Shown: piece after piece, positions 1 through 10,295 of the stretch | Layout of the letters: every line of letters begins with the position of its first letter | How positions within the stretch are numbered: position 1 is the first letter of the stretch | From: Microglena sp. YARC | Taxonomy: Eukaryota > Chlorophyta > Chlorophyceae > Chlamydomonadales > Chlamydomonadaceae | Length of the DNA: 64,000 nt | Assembly: GCA_022414725.1 (NCBI GenBank) | Contig: CM039465.1 | Coordinates: 23,714,108-23,778,107 of the forward strand | Direction of reading: 5' to 3' | Notes under the pieces: model-generated | The model's database searches: none | What the model was told of the DNA's origin: nothing | Seen by the model: the letters and a program-made list of their open reading frames with translations, nothing else | Position numbers and translations under genes: made by a program

Positions 1-238
1 AAGAAGCACAGACAAGGATAAGAAGGACAAGAAGAAGCGTAGTAAATATGCCGAGGTGGAGCACAAAACCAAGGCGGCAGTAGCAGCAGTAGTGTCAGAA
101 GTAGCGGAGGGTTACACCAAGAAAGATAAGAAGGACAAGAAGAAGCATAGCAAAGGTGCCGGTGGTGAAGCTGATGATGTGGCAGCAGCAGTGCAAGACG
201 AGAAGCTGCCGAACAACCAAATGCCCATGGGCTTGAAG
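1..238 (+). CDS. Lys-rich exon of an unidentified protein (5' end outside the window)
   Basis: The reading frame is open from base 2 to a good donor, AAG|GTGAGC, after base 238. It encodes two copies of a basic motif (KKDKKDKKKRSK and KKDKKDKKKHSK) separated by an Ala/Val/Glu-rich spacer, and ends in PNNQMPMGLK. Low-complexity lysine tracts like these occur in nuclear and nucleolar proteins, but no family can be named. No initiation codon is assigned because the frame runs off the window edge. It may belong to the same gene as the rhodanese-like exon at 2306, but the intervening exons were not resolved. Confidence covers the exon itself, not a function. Confidence 0.5.
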
Positions 239-765
239 GTGAGCAGGCGGCCTTAAGGCTTTGGGTTCAGGGTTTAGGGCTTCAAGGTGAGCAGGCGGCC
301 TTAGGGCTTTGGGTTCAGGGTTTAGGGCTTCAAGGTGAGTAGGCGGCCTTAAGGCTTTGGGTTCAGGGTTTAGGGCTTCAAGGTGAGCAGGCGGCCTTAG
401 GGCTTTGGGTTCAGGGTTTAGGGCTTGAAGGTGAGCAGGCGGCCTTAGGGCTTTGGGTTCAGGGTTGAGGGCTTCAAGGTGAGCAGGAGGCCTTAAGGCT
501 TTGGGTTCAGGGTTTAGGGCTTCAAGGTGAGCAGGCGGCCTTAGGGCTTTGGGTTCAGGGTTTAGGGCTTCAAGGTGAGCAGGCGGCCTTAAGGCTTTGG
601 GTTCAGGGTTTAGGGCTTGAAGGTGAGCAGGCGGCCTTAGGGCTTTGGGTTCAGGGTTGAGGGCTTGAAGGTGAGCAGGCGGCCTTAGGGCCTTGGGTTC
701 AGGGTTTAGGGCTTGAAGATGAGCAGGCAGACTTAGGGCTTTTGGTTCAGGGTTTAAGGCTTGGA
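238..765 (+). repeat. 48-bp minisatellite, 11 copies, carrying a splice-donor motif and TTTAGGG-like text
   Basis: Units begin every 48 bases (238, 286, 334, 382, 430, 478, 526, 574, 622, 670, 718). Each carries AAGGTGAGCAGG, then a GGCCTTAGGGCTTTGGG segment, then GGGTTCAGGGTTTAGGG. The first unit begins exactly at the donor of the preceding exon, so every unit restates an exon|intron junction. The later copies, near 718-765, are the most diverged. Only the TTTAGGG core resembles a telomere; the long unit and intronic position make this an intronic minisatellite. Confidence 0.9.
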
Positions 766-2305
766 GGTGAGCGGAGGTGGTTTGGAGGTGGGTATTTGTT
801 TGTCACGGGTTTAACAGACACATCCACTGTTCTTCTAGTGAAAACCAAAGCCTTTTTGCTGGGCATCCCTGTAGCCACCATTAGTCTGATCTGATTGGGA
901 CGAAACTTGAACCGGTCTTCGGCAGAAGGCCCAAACAGCACTGGGGCTGAATATGGCCTGGCCACATGGGGCCGTGTAACTGAGCTGACACCCACCCACC
1001 CACCCACCCACTCACACCCTCACCACCACCACCACCCACCCTCCTAGATATGGCTCTTGACCTGTTGTCCCATATCATACCCCCCCCCCCCCCCCCCCCC
1101 CCCCCCTAACACACACACATACACTCACATGCTGAATAATGCTAAAATACATACTGACCACGCCAGGGTTGAGACTTCAACTTTCTCACATTCCAGTATG
1201 CCAAGCTGGGCAAATCTGAATATTGCCCCACACCCTTATGGCCGACAGGTTTGGCCTGTGACAGAGACCGTGATGAACGGCTTCACCCCCATGGACGCAC
1301 CACTGGACATGAGAGGTACAGGCAGATCAATCAGGGTTCGGAGAAAGGAAGATCCAGGCTTTGGGGAAAGAGCACTTTTTTTTACTCGGCTTTGAATAGC
1401 CAGCAGGTCATTGCCTCCTGCCCCCTGGACTAAAGCCGTAGGCCCGGAAAGCAGGTTGTGTGGGTGGGTGGGTGGTATGATATGCGCTATTTCCGAATCA
1501 GACCGCAACATAAGGACATGGCAGAGAAATGTAAGCTGTTTACAAGTGGTGACACGTTAAACCATCATGGGACTCCGGCCACTGGGCTGCATAGCTTTTC
1601 TTTTCGGCTACGACCAACAGCTTCTTGGCATCTCCCCTGCCTGGCTATTGATCCAAACCAAATGTGACCTAGTGCACCTTGAAGCAGACACAATCAGGTG
1701 TCAAGATTGCTGGAATGTTTTTGTTTGGATTTGTGGTAGGCTCGAGGAGCTGCCTAGAAGCTACCACTCATAGCCACAAATTAAAGCTATGCTGTGCGTT
1801 TTGAGCCACGGGCCTCGTAGAACCAGTTGGATTTGAAGTACGGGTAGTAACTAGGATGGGACAAACCGAGGTAAACAACACTTGCAAAGAAGTATCTTCA
1901 GAGTTGGCGGTACAGAGTCAGCTATGCAGAGTTGGCGTTACAGGCTTGAACACTGGGGCTCAGGATTTTGGGTACAGGAAGGAGCTTCAGTTGCACTTTT
2001 TTGTGCGACACGTCCCCACTCCATTGTTGCATGGCGATGCACGAGTCCAGTGTGAGGTTTCCTAAACTTGTCAAAATGCCCACCCCCAACCCCACCGGCA
2101 CCCCGCTTCATGCTCCGCGTGGTTTGGGGGGCAGCGCATCGCACTGGTGTGGTACCAAGTCGCTCAATTTGCGACGCGGCACTCGAAGAAAAAAACTATT
2201 TAGTTGCTTCAATCACATACACACGACCCCTTACCTCACACCCACCCCTCAACTCACCTCACACACCCCCACCCCACCCCAGGCACCCACTTTCCTCCCG
2301 CCCAG
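766..2305. other. Intronic or intergenic stretch with a C27 tract and no assignable gene
   Basis: This stretch contains CCACCC-rich sequence around 990-1040, an uninterrupted C run at 1080-1106, and short open frames without family signal. A possible small exon follows the acceptor CACATTCCAG near 1197, in either of two frames, but neither gives a recognisable protein. No gene is claimed here. Confidence 0.4.
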
Positions 2306-2416
2306 TTCCATGAGGCCATGGCCAACCCCAACAGCATAATGATCGATGCATGGAACTTCAATGAGGCCCTCATAGGCAAGTTTGCCCCGCCACCATCAGA
2401 GGAACGTACCAAAAAG
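2306..2416 (+). CDS. Rhodanese-like domain exon (partial gene)
   Basis: The exon is bounded by the acceptor CCTCCCGCCCAG and the donor AAAAAG|GTAGGT and spans 37 codons in phase 0. It reads FHEAMANPNSIMIDAWNFNE followed by ALIGKFAPPPSEERTKK. The pattern 'FHE..-NP-S-IMID-x-x-NFNE-xxIGKF' matches the start of a rhodanese domain in the TSTD2 / plant STR family, where the strand 'VLIDxRNxxE' precedes the IGxF loop. The following exon with the catalytic Cys loop (CTGGxRCEK-like) was not found before the mTERF gene. The gene is therefore either truncated or its remaining exon was missed. Rhodanese-like proteins transfer sulfur or act in tRNA modification, but no activity can be inferred from this fragment. 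Confidence 0.45.
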
Positions 2417-3075
2417 GTAGGTCGCCAGAGAAAGGTGTCAGGAGGTAGGAGCGTTTTGGGTTGTTTGAGATGCTTTGAGGGTTTCAGAGCTGTGAGGGAT
2501 GCTTTGGCCTCTAGCCCCCCCCCCACCACCACCACCAGAGGAAGATGCAAAGAAGGTGTGGGGCGGGTGTGAGGGTGGGAGTGGGTGTGTGGGTGGGTGT
2601 ATCAGTTGAACACGTCGGTACCGCACCGGCGATACACGTGGTTAAGGCGGGTAGTAGGAGAAGTGGAAGCGGAGCGTGGTACCGCAACAGCAGTACCAGG
2701 ACTGCAACATCAGGACAGTACAGGTTGTACGAGGAGAGGGAAGGGTGAGGGGGCGTTCTAAACGACGTCAGGCAACAACCATGGAGTGGGCAACGTGGAC
2801 AGCATGAACATGGAGGGTGCAAGGTAGAGAAGGGAGCTTGGAGGGGGGAATACGGCTCCAGCCAGCGCTTTGGCTGCTTGCCGTCTTCGGACTAATTGGA
2901 TTCGATTCTGAGAGTCTCGCTAGTCTGCAACTACTTGAAATTGATTCAACTCCTTTCATATTTCATGGATTGAGTCAGTAGGCCTCTCTTCTTTCAGTTT
3001 TTCCCTAAAATACTCTGAACCAACTAAGATTTTTCCTCCGTCCTCTGGCAGGTAAAAAAGCCAGAGGGGATCCCC
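2417..3075. other. Non-coding stretch with a duplicated exon tail and a short dispersed hairpin
   Basis: Bases 2528-2560 repeat the end of the upstream exon including its donor: CCACCAtCAGAGGAAcgta at 2390 versus CCACCAcCAGAGGAAgatg at 2529, each followed by an AARAAGGT donor. At about 2853-2900 a copy of a dispersed hairpin core (CAGCCAGCGCTTTGGCTG) is present. No further exon is supported. Confidence 0.4.
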
Positions 3076-4272
3076 ATGGAAGCGTGCTTTACACGCATGC
3101 AGGCGCCATGCACGGTACAGCAAGTTGGCTCCTCACGCTTGCATGCCCAGTCCAGAGCACAGCTCCAGCCCATAGCAGCTGCATCCCCAAGTAAGTGGCC
3201 CATAGAGAAAAGCCCTTGTCCCAAGACCGAAAGAAGCTTTATCCGTGTCCCCAAAACTGGTGAAGAGGATGAGCTTATTCAAGAAGAGCTGGTACTCAGG
3301 TTGCAAATGACTCCCAAGCAAGCTGCTCAAGTGTTAAAGAAAGCTAATGCGCATACAAAGCGCATTCACTTGAGCTTGCATAACTTGAGAGGATGGATTG
3401 AGGCCCTTGTCAGCTTCGGCTAGAGTATCTCAGATGTCTCAGGGGGGCTTCGAAGGTGCCCCGGTCTCATTGCATGTTCAGCTAGTGGGCGGGAGAATAC
3501 CAATGCTGAGTCGATACGGGTGCTAACTGCCCATGGTATGTCTGACAATCAGATTCTATGCATGCTGAGGAAGTACCCCTCCGTGTTGGTCAACCTCACA
3601 CCATCATCCCTCAACGCCAAGCTGCTCCGCCTCGAAGAGTTAGGCTTCCCCCCTTCCGAGGAAAAGGGTCTGTTTGAGAGAGAGCCCTACATCCTACAGT
3701 CCTCTCTTCAATGGGACTCAGTTCAGTGGCTAGAGGGGAAGGGCTATGCGCCCGAGGTAGCCAGGAGCATGATCAAGGGGCACCCTAAGCTTCTTGGCTA
3801 CTCCCCTGAGACCAACCTCAGCAAGACACTGGCCTATTACACCTGGCTTGTGGGATCTTGCAAAGACGCCCGCTCAATCCTTGCCAAGCACTCCACCCTG
3901 TTTGGGCTACGTGTGTCGACGGTGCATGCCAAGCTATCATACATGGTCGACAAGCTAGGCATTGATGTGGTGAAAATGTTGAAGAAGAACTATACCTGCG
4001 TCAACTTCAGCATGGATACAAGGACAGGTCCTAGAACAGTACTGCTCCGCAGCCTGGGGGGGGCTGCCTCCTTGGAGGTGTACAGCAGCCCGTGGCTTGC
4101 GGTAACAGATGAGGAATTTGTGCAACGTAGCTCTTTCTGTGCCTTGTGGAAGGACAGACCCAGGGATGTGTTTGATGGTGCAGCTGACTTGAAGGAGGGA
4201 TTGGAGTTGTGTAAGGAGCAGTGGGTGAGGGAAGAGAAGCTTGGTTGGGAGAAGATGAAGGGGGAGTTCTAG
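3076..4272 (+). CDS. mTERF-family organelle protein, interrupted by one in-frame TAG
   Basis: One reading frame of 399 codons runs from ATG 3076 to TAG 4270 with a single internal TAG at 3421-3423. The mTERF fold is seen on both sides of that stop: EELVLRLQMTPKQAAQVLKK before it, then SISDVSGGLRRCPGLIACS, then VLTAHGMSDNQILCMLRKYP after it, followed by further helix-turn-helix mTERF repeats up to about residue 330. The first 60 residues are basic and Ser/Ala-rich, compatible with an organelle transit peptide. mTERF proteins bind organelle nucleic acid and regulate transcription, termination or splicing. The gene has no introns, unlike its neighbours. The stop falls where the repeat consensus 'SLGLS' wants Leu, so a TTG to TAG change would explain it. 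It may be a young pseudogene, a sequencing error or a readthrough site. It lies tail-to-tail with IFT27. Confidence 0.8.
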
Positions 4273-4317
4273 GAGCAGTGGGGGGAGAGCGGAGAAGAGG
4301 GCTTGCCACAACTACGC

Positions 4318-4405
4318 CGTGATAAATAAATATATGATCCGCCTTTTGGGAAGGCGTGAGGTTGAGGGGGCCATCCCGTTTGCTTGCGCTGGGGCCAACC
4401 ACCAA
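4318..4405 (-). repeat. Dispersed SINE-like 3' tail (copy 1)
   Basis: Read on the minus strand, this holds GGCCCCAGCGCAAGCAAACG, a CCCCCTCAACCTCACGCC block, a small hairpin (CGCCTTcccAAAAGGCG) and an AT tail TATTTATTTATC. The same order recurs at 15825-15905 and 21140-21225 and partly at 4911-4945 and 41465-41530. It lies 46 bp after the mTERF stop codon. Confidence 0.65.
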
Positions 4406-4497
4406 CAGGGGGAGGCCTGTTAGCTTCCAGGAGGAGGGTTCTGTGACTGGTCCATTTTTTGTTTACTTGTCTTGAATTACTTGGCTTGACTTGAATT

Positions 4498-4625
4498 GTT
4501 ACATGGTTTTCATCCAACTCTGGGCTGCCTGCTGTCTTTGCATTCCAAGTCTCCCCGTGCGATACCCACGGAAAGCAGGGAGCAGACTAAGCGGTTTGGA
4601 CAGTGTAAACACTTATCCGGTCTGA
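4498..4625 (+). repeat. Dispersed repeat family B (TTACATGG...CAGCC hairpin)
   Basis: The core is TTACATGGTTTTCATCCAAC, then CTGGGCTGCCTGCTGTC, then TCTCCCCGTGCGATACCCAC. Related copies lie at 6680-6815 (minus), 52725-52895 (minus), 17165-17240, 26296-26345, 26560-26625 and 5745-5800 (minus). No coding capacity was seen. Confidence 0.6.
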
Positions 4626-4910
4626 GCTTTGAGATGCTGACATCAGAAGTTTGGAAGTTTGCAGTTCCACATACTTTTTTGTTTGCTACACGTAGCAGCT
4701 TCTAGGCAGCTCCCTTGCCCCGTCCATGGACAAAAGATGAATCTAGCTAATGTGTCTGAAAGCTGATATGACAGGCATTCAAACGCAGCTGCCCGCTTTA
4801 AGCTAGACCCAGTCACTGGCTAATGGAGCGGCATGTAAGCTGCTATGCATAGCCCAAAAAAGGAACAGTGGTTCGATGTAGTGGTAGAGTACATTAATAC
4901 ATTAATGTTA

Positions 4911-4945
4911 TGCCTTATTAAAAGGCGTGGGGTTGAGGGGCGCAC
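4911..4945 (-). repeat. Fragment of the SINE-like 3' tail
   Basis: TGCCTTATTAAAAGGCGTGG followed by GGTTGAGGGG matches the hairpin and CCCTCAACC block of the copy at 4318-4405. Only this short core is present. Confidence 0.4.
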
Positions 4946-5744
4946 TTACTCGTCTGGGAGTCTTGTTACAGCTGGTAGTTGGTACCTGAAGAGTAGCGTA
5001 GTAAGTTCGGTAAGGTCCGTAAATTTGTTATGCATTATGCATTACAGGTGAAATTTCGATCGGCGATTTCGGCATTTCGACCAACCATGTTGTGGTGTTG
5101 CTGCGTAGGTCTGGCGCCGTTGGTACGACCAACTGCCTGCCGAGCACGGGCGGTGATTAATGCCGCTGTCTGATTGTGGCGGTCTGTGGTTCACGCTCAA
5201 TCTAGTTTTGAGGGCGGGCTGAAGGCACTTATGGAGCCCCACACAGCCTGGCAGCCACCTCTCGTTAAGTATCTTTTGCTCTTACTCTTTTGCTACAGCC
5301 ACCTTTTGTTTGCACCGCACCTTTATTTATTTTCTGTCACTTATTCTCAGAAATGTTTCCTGGACCAGCTTTGTGGATACAACGTCTCAATACTTACCCC
5401 AATGTGTGTTAACTCGACACTTGTTTTTTATGGTCTGTTAGTGGTTGAGATCTGGGTCCTGCTCTACTGGGGATTTAATACCTACGCCACCAAAACGGTG
5501 GGTGGGAGTTTGGTTTGTTTGTCCACGACACCCCCCTGATGCAATGTTTTTTTTGCTTTGTGGGTGCTTTTTTTCTTTAAGCACAGAGTCGCATACACCC
5601 TCGTGGTGTCAAGTAGACTTAAACATGAAATGTAATGGTGCTGTGCTGCTGTCTGGTCTCGACAATGGTTTCCTCGTAATGTGTAATCTATCCCACACAA
5701 CCTCTCTGTCTCTCTCATCTGAGCTGCCTGAAGGATGAGATTGC

Positions 5745-5800
5745 ATGGGTTTAAACAGCGAGAAGCCTTCAAGGCTGCAGCCATGTAGCCAAGTAACCAA
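5745..5800 (-). repeat. Dispersed repeat family B fragment
   Basis: On the minus strand it reads GAACTTGGTTACTTGGCTAC then ATGGCTGCAGCC. This matches the 5' part of the copies at 17165 and 26296. Confidence 0.4.
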
Positions 5801-6352
5801 GTTCAAGTTTAAGGCACGGATTCAAGTTTCATGTTACTGGTCGCAGCCCAGCCTTATTTAAATTAAGCTGAAAACCTGCTGCAAATATAATTTTTGCATC
5901 CGACTCTGGCTTGTGACGCTTGGCAAGACAGCATTGCCGTAGGGTAGGACAATGGCTTTCCTTATATGTGCTGCAAGACCGCACTTTTATTTTTACCCTT
6001 TCGGCGCACTTTTTCGAGCATTATTTAAACCCGCACTTATTTCTTTTTCAAAAAAGTGCGGTATGGCCCAGACATGCCCGCACTTTTAAACCCTTCCGGC
6101 GCACTTTGTGATGGGCGAAGACTGAAAGTGGGCGGGCAGAATTTAAGATGAAGAAAGAGATGGAAAAACACACGCGAGGGCTTACAGTTACAAAGTATTT
6201 GCTGAACACCATTGGCAGTTTTGGCACATGTTGAGTCCACGACGATCATGCGCCAAAAGCAGTTCCTTGCGCTCAGGAGTCTGCCAAGGGGAGGGGGAGG
6301 AGGAAAAGGGCGTAGAGTGAAGGGGGAGAAGAGGGAGGAGGGGATCAGGAGC

Positions 6353-6490
6353 TACAACAAACACGATGAGCCAGTCAAAGACTTAAGGACGAGGGCGGGG
6401 AGGAGCTGCTGCGGGGTAGAAACACCACTTGCCGCTCCAACAAGCGCGAAGAGCCAGTGAAGGACTCAAGGACGAGGGTGAGGGGGGAGC
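6353..6490 (+). repeat. Imperfect direct repeat of about 50 bp, period 85
   Basis: Bases 6353-6405 and 6438-6490 share GAGCCAGTsAAgGACT and AAGGACGAGGGygrGG in the same order. The element is short and local, with no known family. Confidence 0.6.
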
Positions 6491-6679
6491 AGTCGAGCAG
6501 ATGCTCGAATGAGCAATCGGGAGTGCAGGCTATTATATACCAGCGCTTTCAGTTCAAATTTTGATGTCGAACTGAGCCCTAAGTAAGGGAAACCGACAGG
6601 GGGGGCTACAGAGGGAGGGAAGTGCTTCCATCCTCCTCTTCATCAAGGGCAGGTGTTGGAAGTCAAGGAAGATGAATGA

Positions 6680-6815
6680 CCTGGCAAGTCTTTAAACTGT
6701 CTAATCCATGTAGATTAGTTGGCGCCCTGGTTTCCGTGGGTATCGCACAGAGGGACTTGGTATTGGAAGACGGTGAGCAGCCCAGAATATGCTGAAAGAC
6801 CATGTAACAATCCAA
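6680..6815 (-). repeat. Dispersed repeat family B (most complete copy)
   Basis: On the minus strand it shows TTACATGGTCTTTCAGCATA, CTGGGCTGCTCACCGTCTTCC and GTGCGATACCCACGGAAACC. It aligns end to end with the copy at 4498-4625, including the shared GCGATACCCACGGAAA segment. Confidence 0.6.
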
Positions 6816-7526
6816 TCCAAGGAGGATTAAGTTCCAACTGTTCATAAGCTGCTGGGCTTGAGTCATCATGTAAACTACACAGCTACTAGGCTGAGTCGGA
6901 TACCGGAAATCAAGATCGGATTCCGGTCGGTCTTACCGGAACTCGTGCTCATAACTGGTTGGTGCATACTGCAAGGGACTCTCAGAAAATTCCTGCAATT
7001 CCGACTGTGGGATTTTTGAGCTGCGGTATACCGACTTGAACATACCCCAATACTGGAATACTGACCAGTTTGTTCTACCCTGAGTGCCATCTCGATGTGC
7101 ATGTGCTTTACACTCAAGACTGCTGACAAAATCACTCACGTATCATCAAGAAAGTAAGAACAACACTGCCCAGCGGTGTACTTCTTGTGTATGTAGCAGT
7201 ACGGATACACATTTTCATAATGAAAGGATCCCCCCCCCCCCCCCTCCCCCCAGGAGGTGGGTGTCCCAACTCAAGCCAGCAGCATGGATGATTCAGTGCG
7301 AAAGGCGCAGCCAATCCTATAAACAAATCCTCGAGACCTTGACTTAAATACAAGCCAACACAAAATAACATGTTGGGTATCTAGGAATCCCATTCACAGC
7401 TTGACAGACACATGTATAAGTGACGAATGGAAGAAGGAGCATCTGGGAAACATTTAAGTACAGTGAAGATATAAAAAACAACTTTGAGACACAAACTTGT
7501 CTTCCACATGGGAGCACAAGCCACGG

Positions 7527-9881
7527 CTAATAGTTCCGGCATGCATCATTGTAGGCAGAGATTTTCTCTTCGTAGCTCTTGTGAAATGCCTTGGCAATTG
7601 CGGCAAAAGGAGCCTCCACATCTTTGCCAGGAGGAAGCTGCAAATGCACAATCATGGATAAGGAGTTTAAAATGGAAGGGAAGTTACATAATTTGGAAAG
7701 AATGAATCAGACCTAACAACAGATGAGGCAGTCCAGCTGACCTCACCCCCTACCCACTGCATCCACACACCCAGGGTGGTACCCGCATCCTAGACCCACA
7801 CATAGCAATCCATACCAACAGAGCCATCAATGAGGAAGATACATGTGAATTTTGAATAAGAGTTCGGGAAAATGGACATGATTGTTGTGGAATGAAAGTA
7901 AGAGCCTGCCCGCACCGATGATACAGCGCAGAAGTCCATTCCATTTGCGGTTGCCCAGTCTTGTGCTACGTCCACTGAAATCTGCTGTCGCTGAGCTGGC
8001 AGGTCAGTCTTTGTCGCAACAAGAACTGCCTTAACGGCACGTTCACGATCCAACCTATGATTTCAATAGCGGGTTTGGGTTGGATGCAATTATCACGAAC
8101 AAAGAACGCAGTGCACGATCAACTTTTGTGCTTGCCAAACAGCACCTTTGTAAAAGGTTCAAAGCAGATTCAACGATCACACCTGGAAGCAGGAGCTGAA
8201 TCTAATATATGATCCCAAACCTCAAGGTAACAATTGCATTTAAGGTTGGAGGTCGATTTTGAAGAAGGGATGCTAGGGAACAAGCTCTTTCCATAGCAAG
8301 TGTCTTGCAATCAGTGAAAAATAAACATATAAATTATTAAACTGAGCATCCCTCGTAACGATTGTGAGTCTATTCCCCTCAAGACCATGGGCATTCAGAA
8401 ACCATATCTTGATATCCACTTCACCTACCTTGCCTTTTTCAACTCCTCCCACCAAATCTTCTTGCAGTTTTCAAATGAGTCCTTGTTTGTGATATCAAAG
8501 ACCAGAATAGCATGGTAGATGCCATTCCATCCCTGCACATCAGTGTGAAGGGTAAAAAACAAGTCTTAAGGAATGACGGTACAGCAATCGCATGGGTATA
8601 CATTTGACTAGGCTGATTGAGGTTACATGGTCTACAATTCAGGTGGCGTAGGCTTTTGCCAAGGTGGGCCTTTGGGAACCTGTGCCAAGTCTTGCTCTGC
8701 AATATCAAATGCATAATGTAGGTGGGCCAGCAGTTATGTGAATTTTCCAGCATCAAGGCACCAGATCCGGAAAATCCAAGCTGTATTTCACCGTTCAACC
8801 ACAATGCTACTCTCTCTGAACAGGTTGTCATGCCAGGAAATTACAGCAGGAGATTATATTGGAGGACAGAGCTACATACATTCATTTTTATTCGGAACAG
8901 TGTTCGTACCTGAGCAAGAGTTTCTCGGTACAGGTCGCTCCCAGAGGTGTCATACAGGAAGAACTCCACAGCTATTGTTGTGTCAGGTATGTGATACTGA
9001 GCAGCAGCTACTTCTATCCCAGTTGTCTGGAAATTGAGCAAAAAAGGGAATAGACGATTAGAGTGGGGCTCAGGCACCAGGCAAGTGCCATGCAAAACAG
9101 CGCCCAAGCCTCAATTGACATCCAATATTGACTTCCAACCAACACCGATAAACCATACATATTGCCTTTGAAGAAAAGTGGGTCACAGTTGGAGAGATGG
9201 AACATATTGAGCAGACAAAGCACTTGTTGGGTCTGGATAGAAACCCCAAAAATTGTCGCAAAACAGGACCTTTGTTGATCGGATATCCAGAAGTGCACAT
9301 CTCAGGCCCTTGGGTGCGGGTATGTCCATGTGCTTTTTTCTTCCAAAGTACGGGACATACCATTTCACAAATTCAATTTCCTGCATTAGTGCAGAAAACC
9401 CGTATGTCTGGGCAAGCGCAAGGCTACACGGCCCATCCCTCACAGGGCATAGTTTGGGTGGGTACGTGGAAGAAATGGAAGAACAAAAGATAAAATGAAA
9501 AATATAATATAAAATAACAGCGTCCACCTGGTGGTGTGTATGTCAACCCCTTCCAGAAGTTTCAAGGCTCTTCATGAGCTTCACAACAGAAAAATGGGGT
9601 TCAGAGATCCAATGACATCTTCTGGCCCACTAATGCAGCACAAACTGTGCAGACTTTACTGTCTCAGGGCTCACCATACTGTAATTCGTTGGATATTTCT
9701 GGCCCTTGCTGCTGAACATGCTGATGAGGGTGCTTTTTCCAACTGTCGAGTCTCCTGTAAGTGACGATGGTCAACTCCGTGTGAATTGGACAGCTCAAAT
9801 TCACTTTTGTGTCCAATGATAGGACTCACCAACAACAGCAACCTTGCATCGTAGCACGGCGGTGATTTCCGTGACTTTCAT
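7527..9881 (-). CDS. IFT27: Intraflagellar transport protein 27, Rab-like small GTPase
   Basis: Six exons on the minus strand: 9830-9881, 9675-9754, 8910-9026, 8429-8532, 7916-8054 and 7527-7637. All introns are GT-AG, the phases close, and the product is 200 aa, about the length of green-algal IFT27. It begins MKVTEITAVLRCKVAVVG and has G1 GDSTVGKS (residues 18-25), the G3 region YDTSGSDLY, G4 TKTD in place of NKxD, and the tail EKISAYNDACRNY. TTGIEVAAAQYHIPDTTIAV and LPAQRQQISVDVAQDWAT are diagnostic of IFT27 among Rab-like proteins. IFT27 pairs with IFT25 in the IFT-B complex, which carries cargo in cilia; this implies a flagellated organism. It is not prenylated (no C-terminal Cys motif), as expected. 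It is divergent from the TerD-MORN gene, with 414 bp between start codons. Confidence 0.93.
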
Positions 9882-10295
9882 GCCGATACTATTATCGAAG
9901 AAGAGGAGGAGAGCGTCGCTTGCAGATTTCGTATGTTTCCGACCGGACCAAGGAAGAAGGTGAGTTCAAGAGTGTTCGGCCAGCTTAATCAAGACGTAGC
10001 GCTGAAGCAGGTCGTGGAACTTGAAGAAAGACGGAAAGTCGAAAAGGACGCGTGTACTGCAGGTCGAGAAGGGAAATACACAAGCCTAGTACAATGCAAG
10101 GCAATACAAAGCTTAGGCCCACCAAACTTAGCCCGCGAAGCCCTTTGACAATGCGCACCAAGACGCAACGGCCAAACTGTAATTTGTGTTGGCTCCACTA
10201 GTTATTGGATTACTGATCATTCCTGCATCTATTTTGCCGACAATCTATCGATATAAATCGCCTGTGTTCCGTGAATTGTCGAGTCGATATCCAGC
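9882..10295. promoter_or_regulatory. Putative bidirectional promoter of IFT27 and the TerD-MORN gene
   Basis: The two start codons face away from each other across 414 bp with no other gene between them. No clear TATA box or named ciliary motif was recognised. The assignment rests on geometry and on both products looking ciliary. Confidence 0.45.

Larger units (their letters stand above)
4406..7526. other. Intergenic region between mTERF and IFT27, repeat-bearing, no supported gene
   Basis: Apart from the short repeats listed separately, only weak open frames without splice or family support were seen. 5985-6110 holds several GCACTTTT motifs, including the palindrome CGCACTT...AAGTGCG. 6290-6350 is purine-rich. 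7230-7252 is a C-rich tract (C15, T, C6). The first part probably includes the mTERF 3' UTR, and the end includes the IFT27 3' UTR. Confidence 0.5.

Noticed and set aside
238..765. Telomere array or chromosome end
   Set aside because: TTTAGGG appears once per 48-bp unit and is not in pure tandem, and genes continue on both sides.
1057..1511. Overlapping open frames at 1057-1511 on both strands
   Set aside because: They cross a C27 tract and CCACCC-rich text; no domain signal and no consistent splice sites.
3412..3445. Tiny intron that would remove the TAG in mTERF
   Set aside because: The only GT...AG pair around it spans about 25 bp, far below the introns seen here, and removal would break the mTERF repeat.
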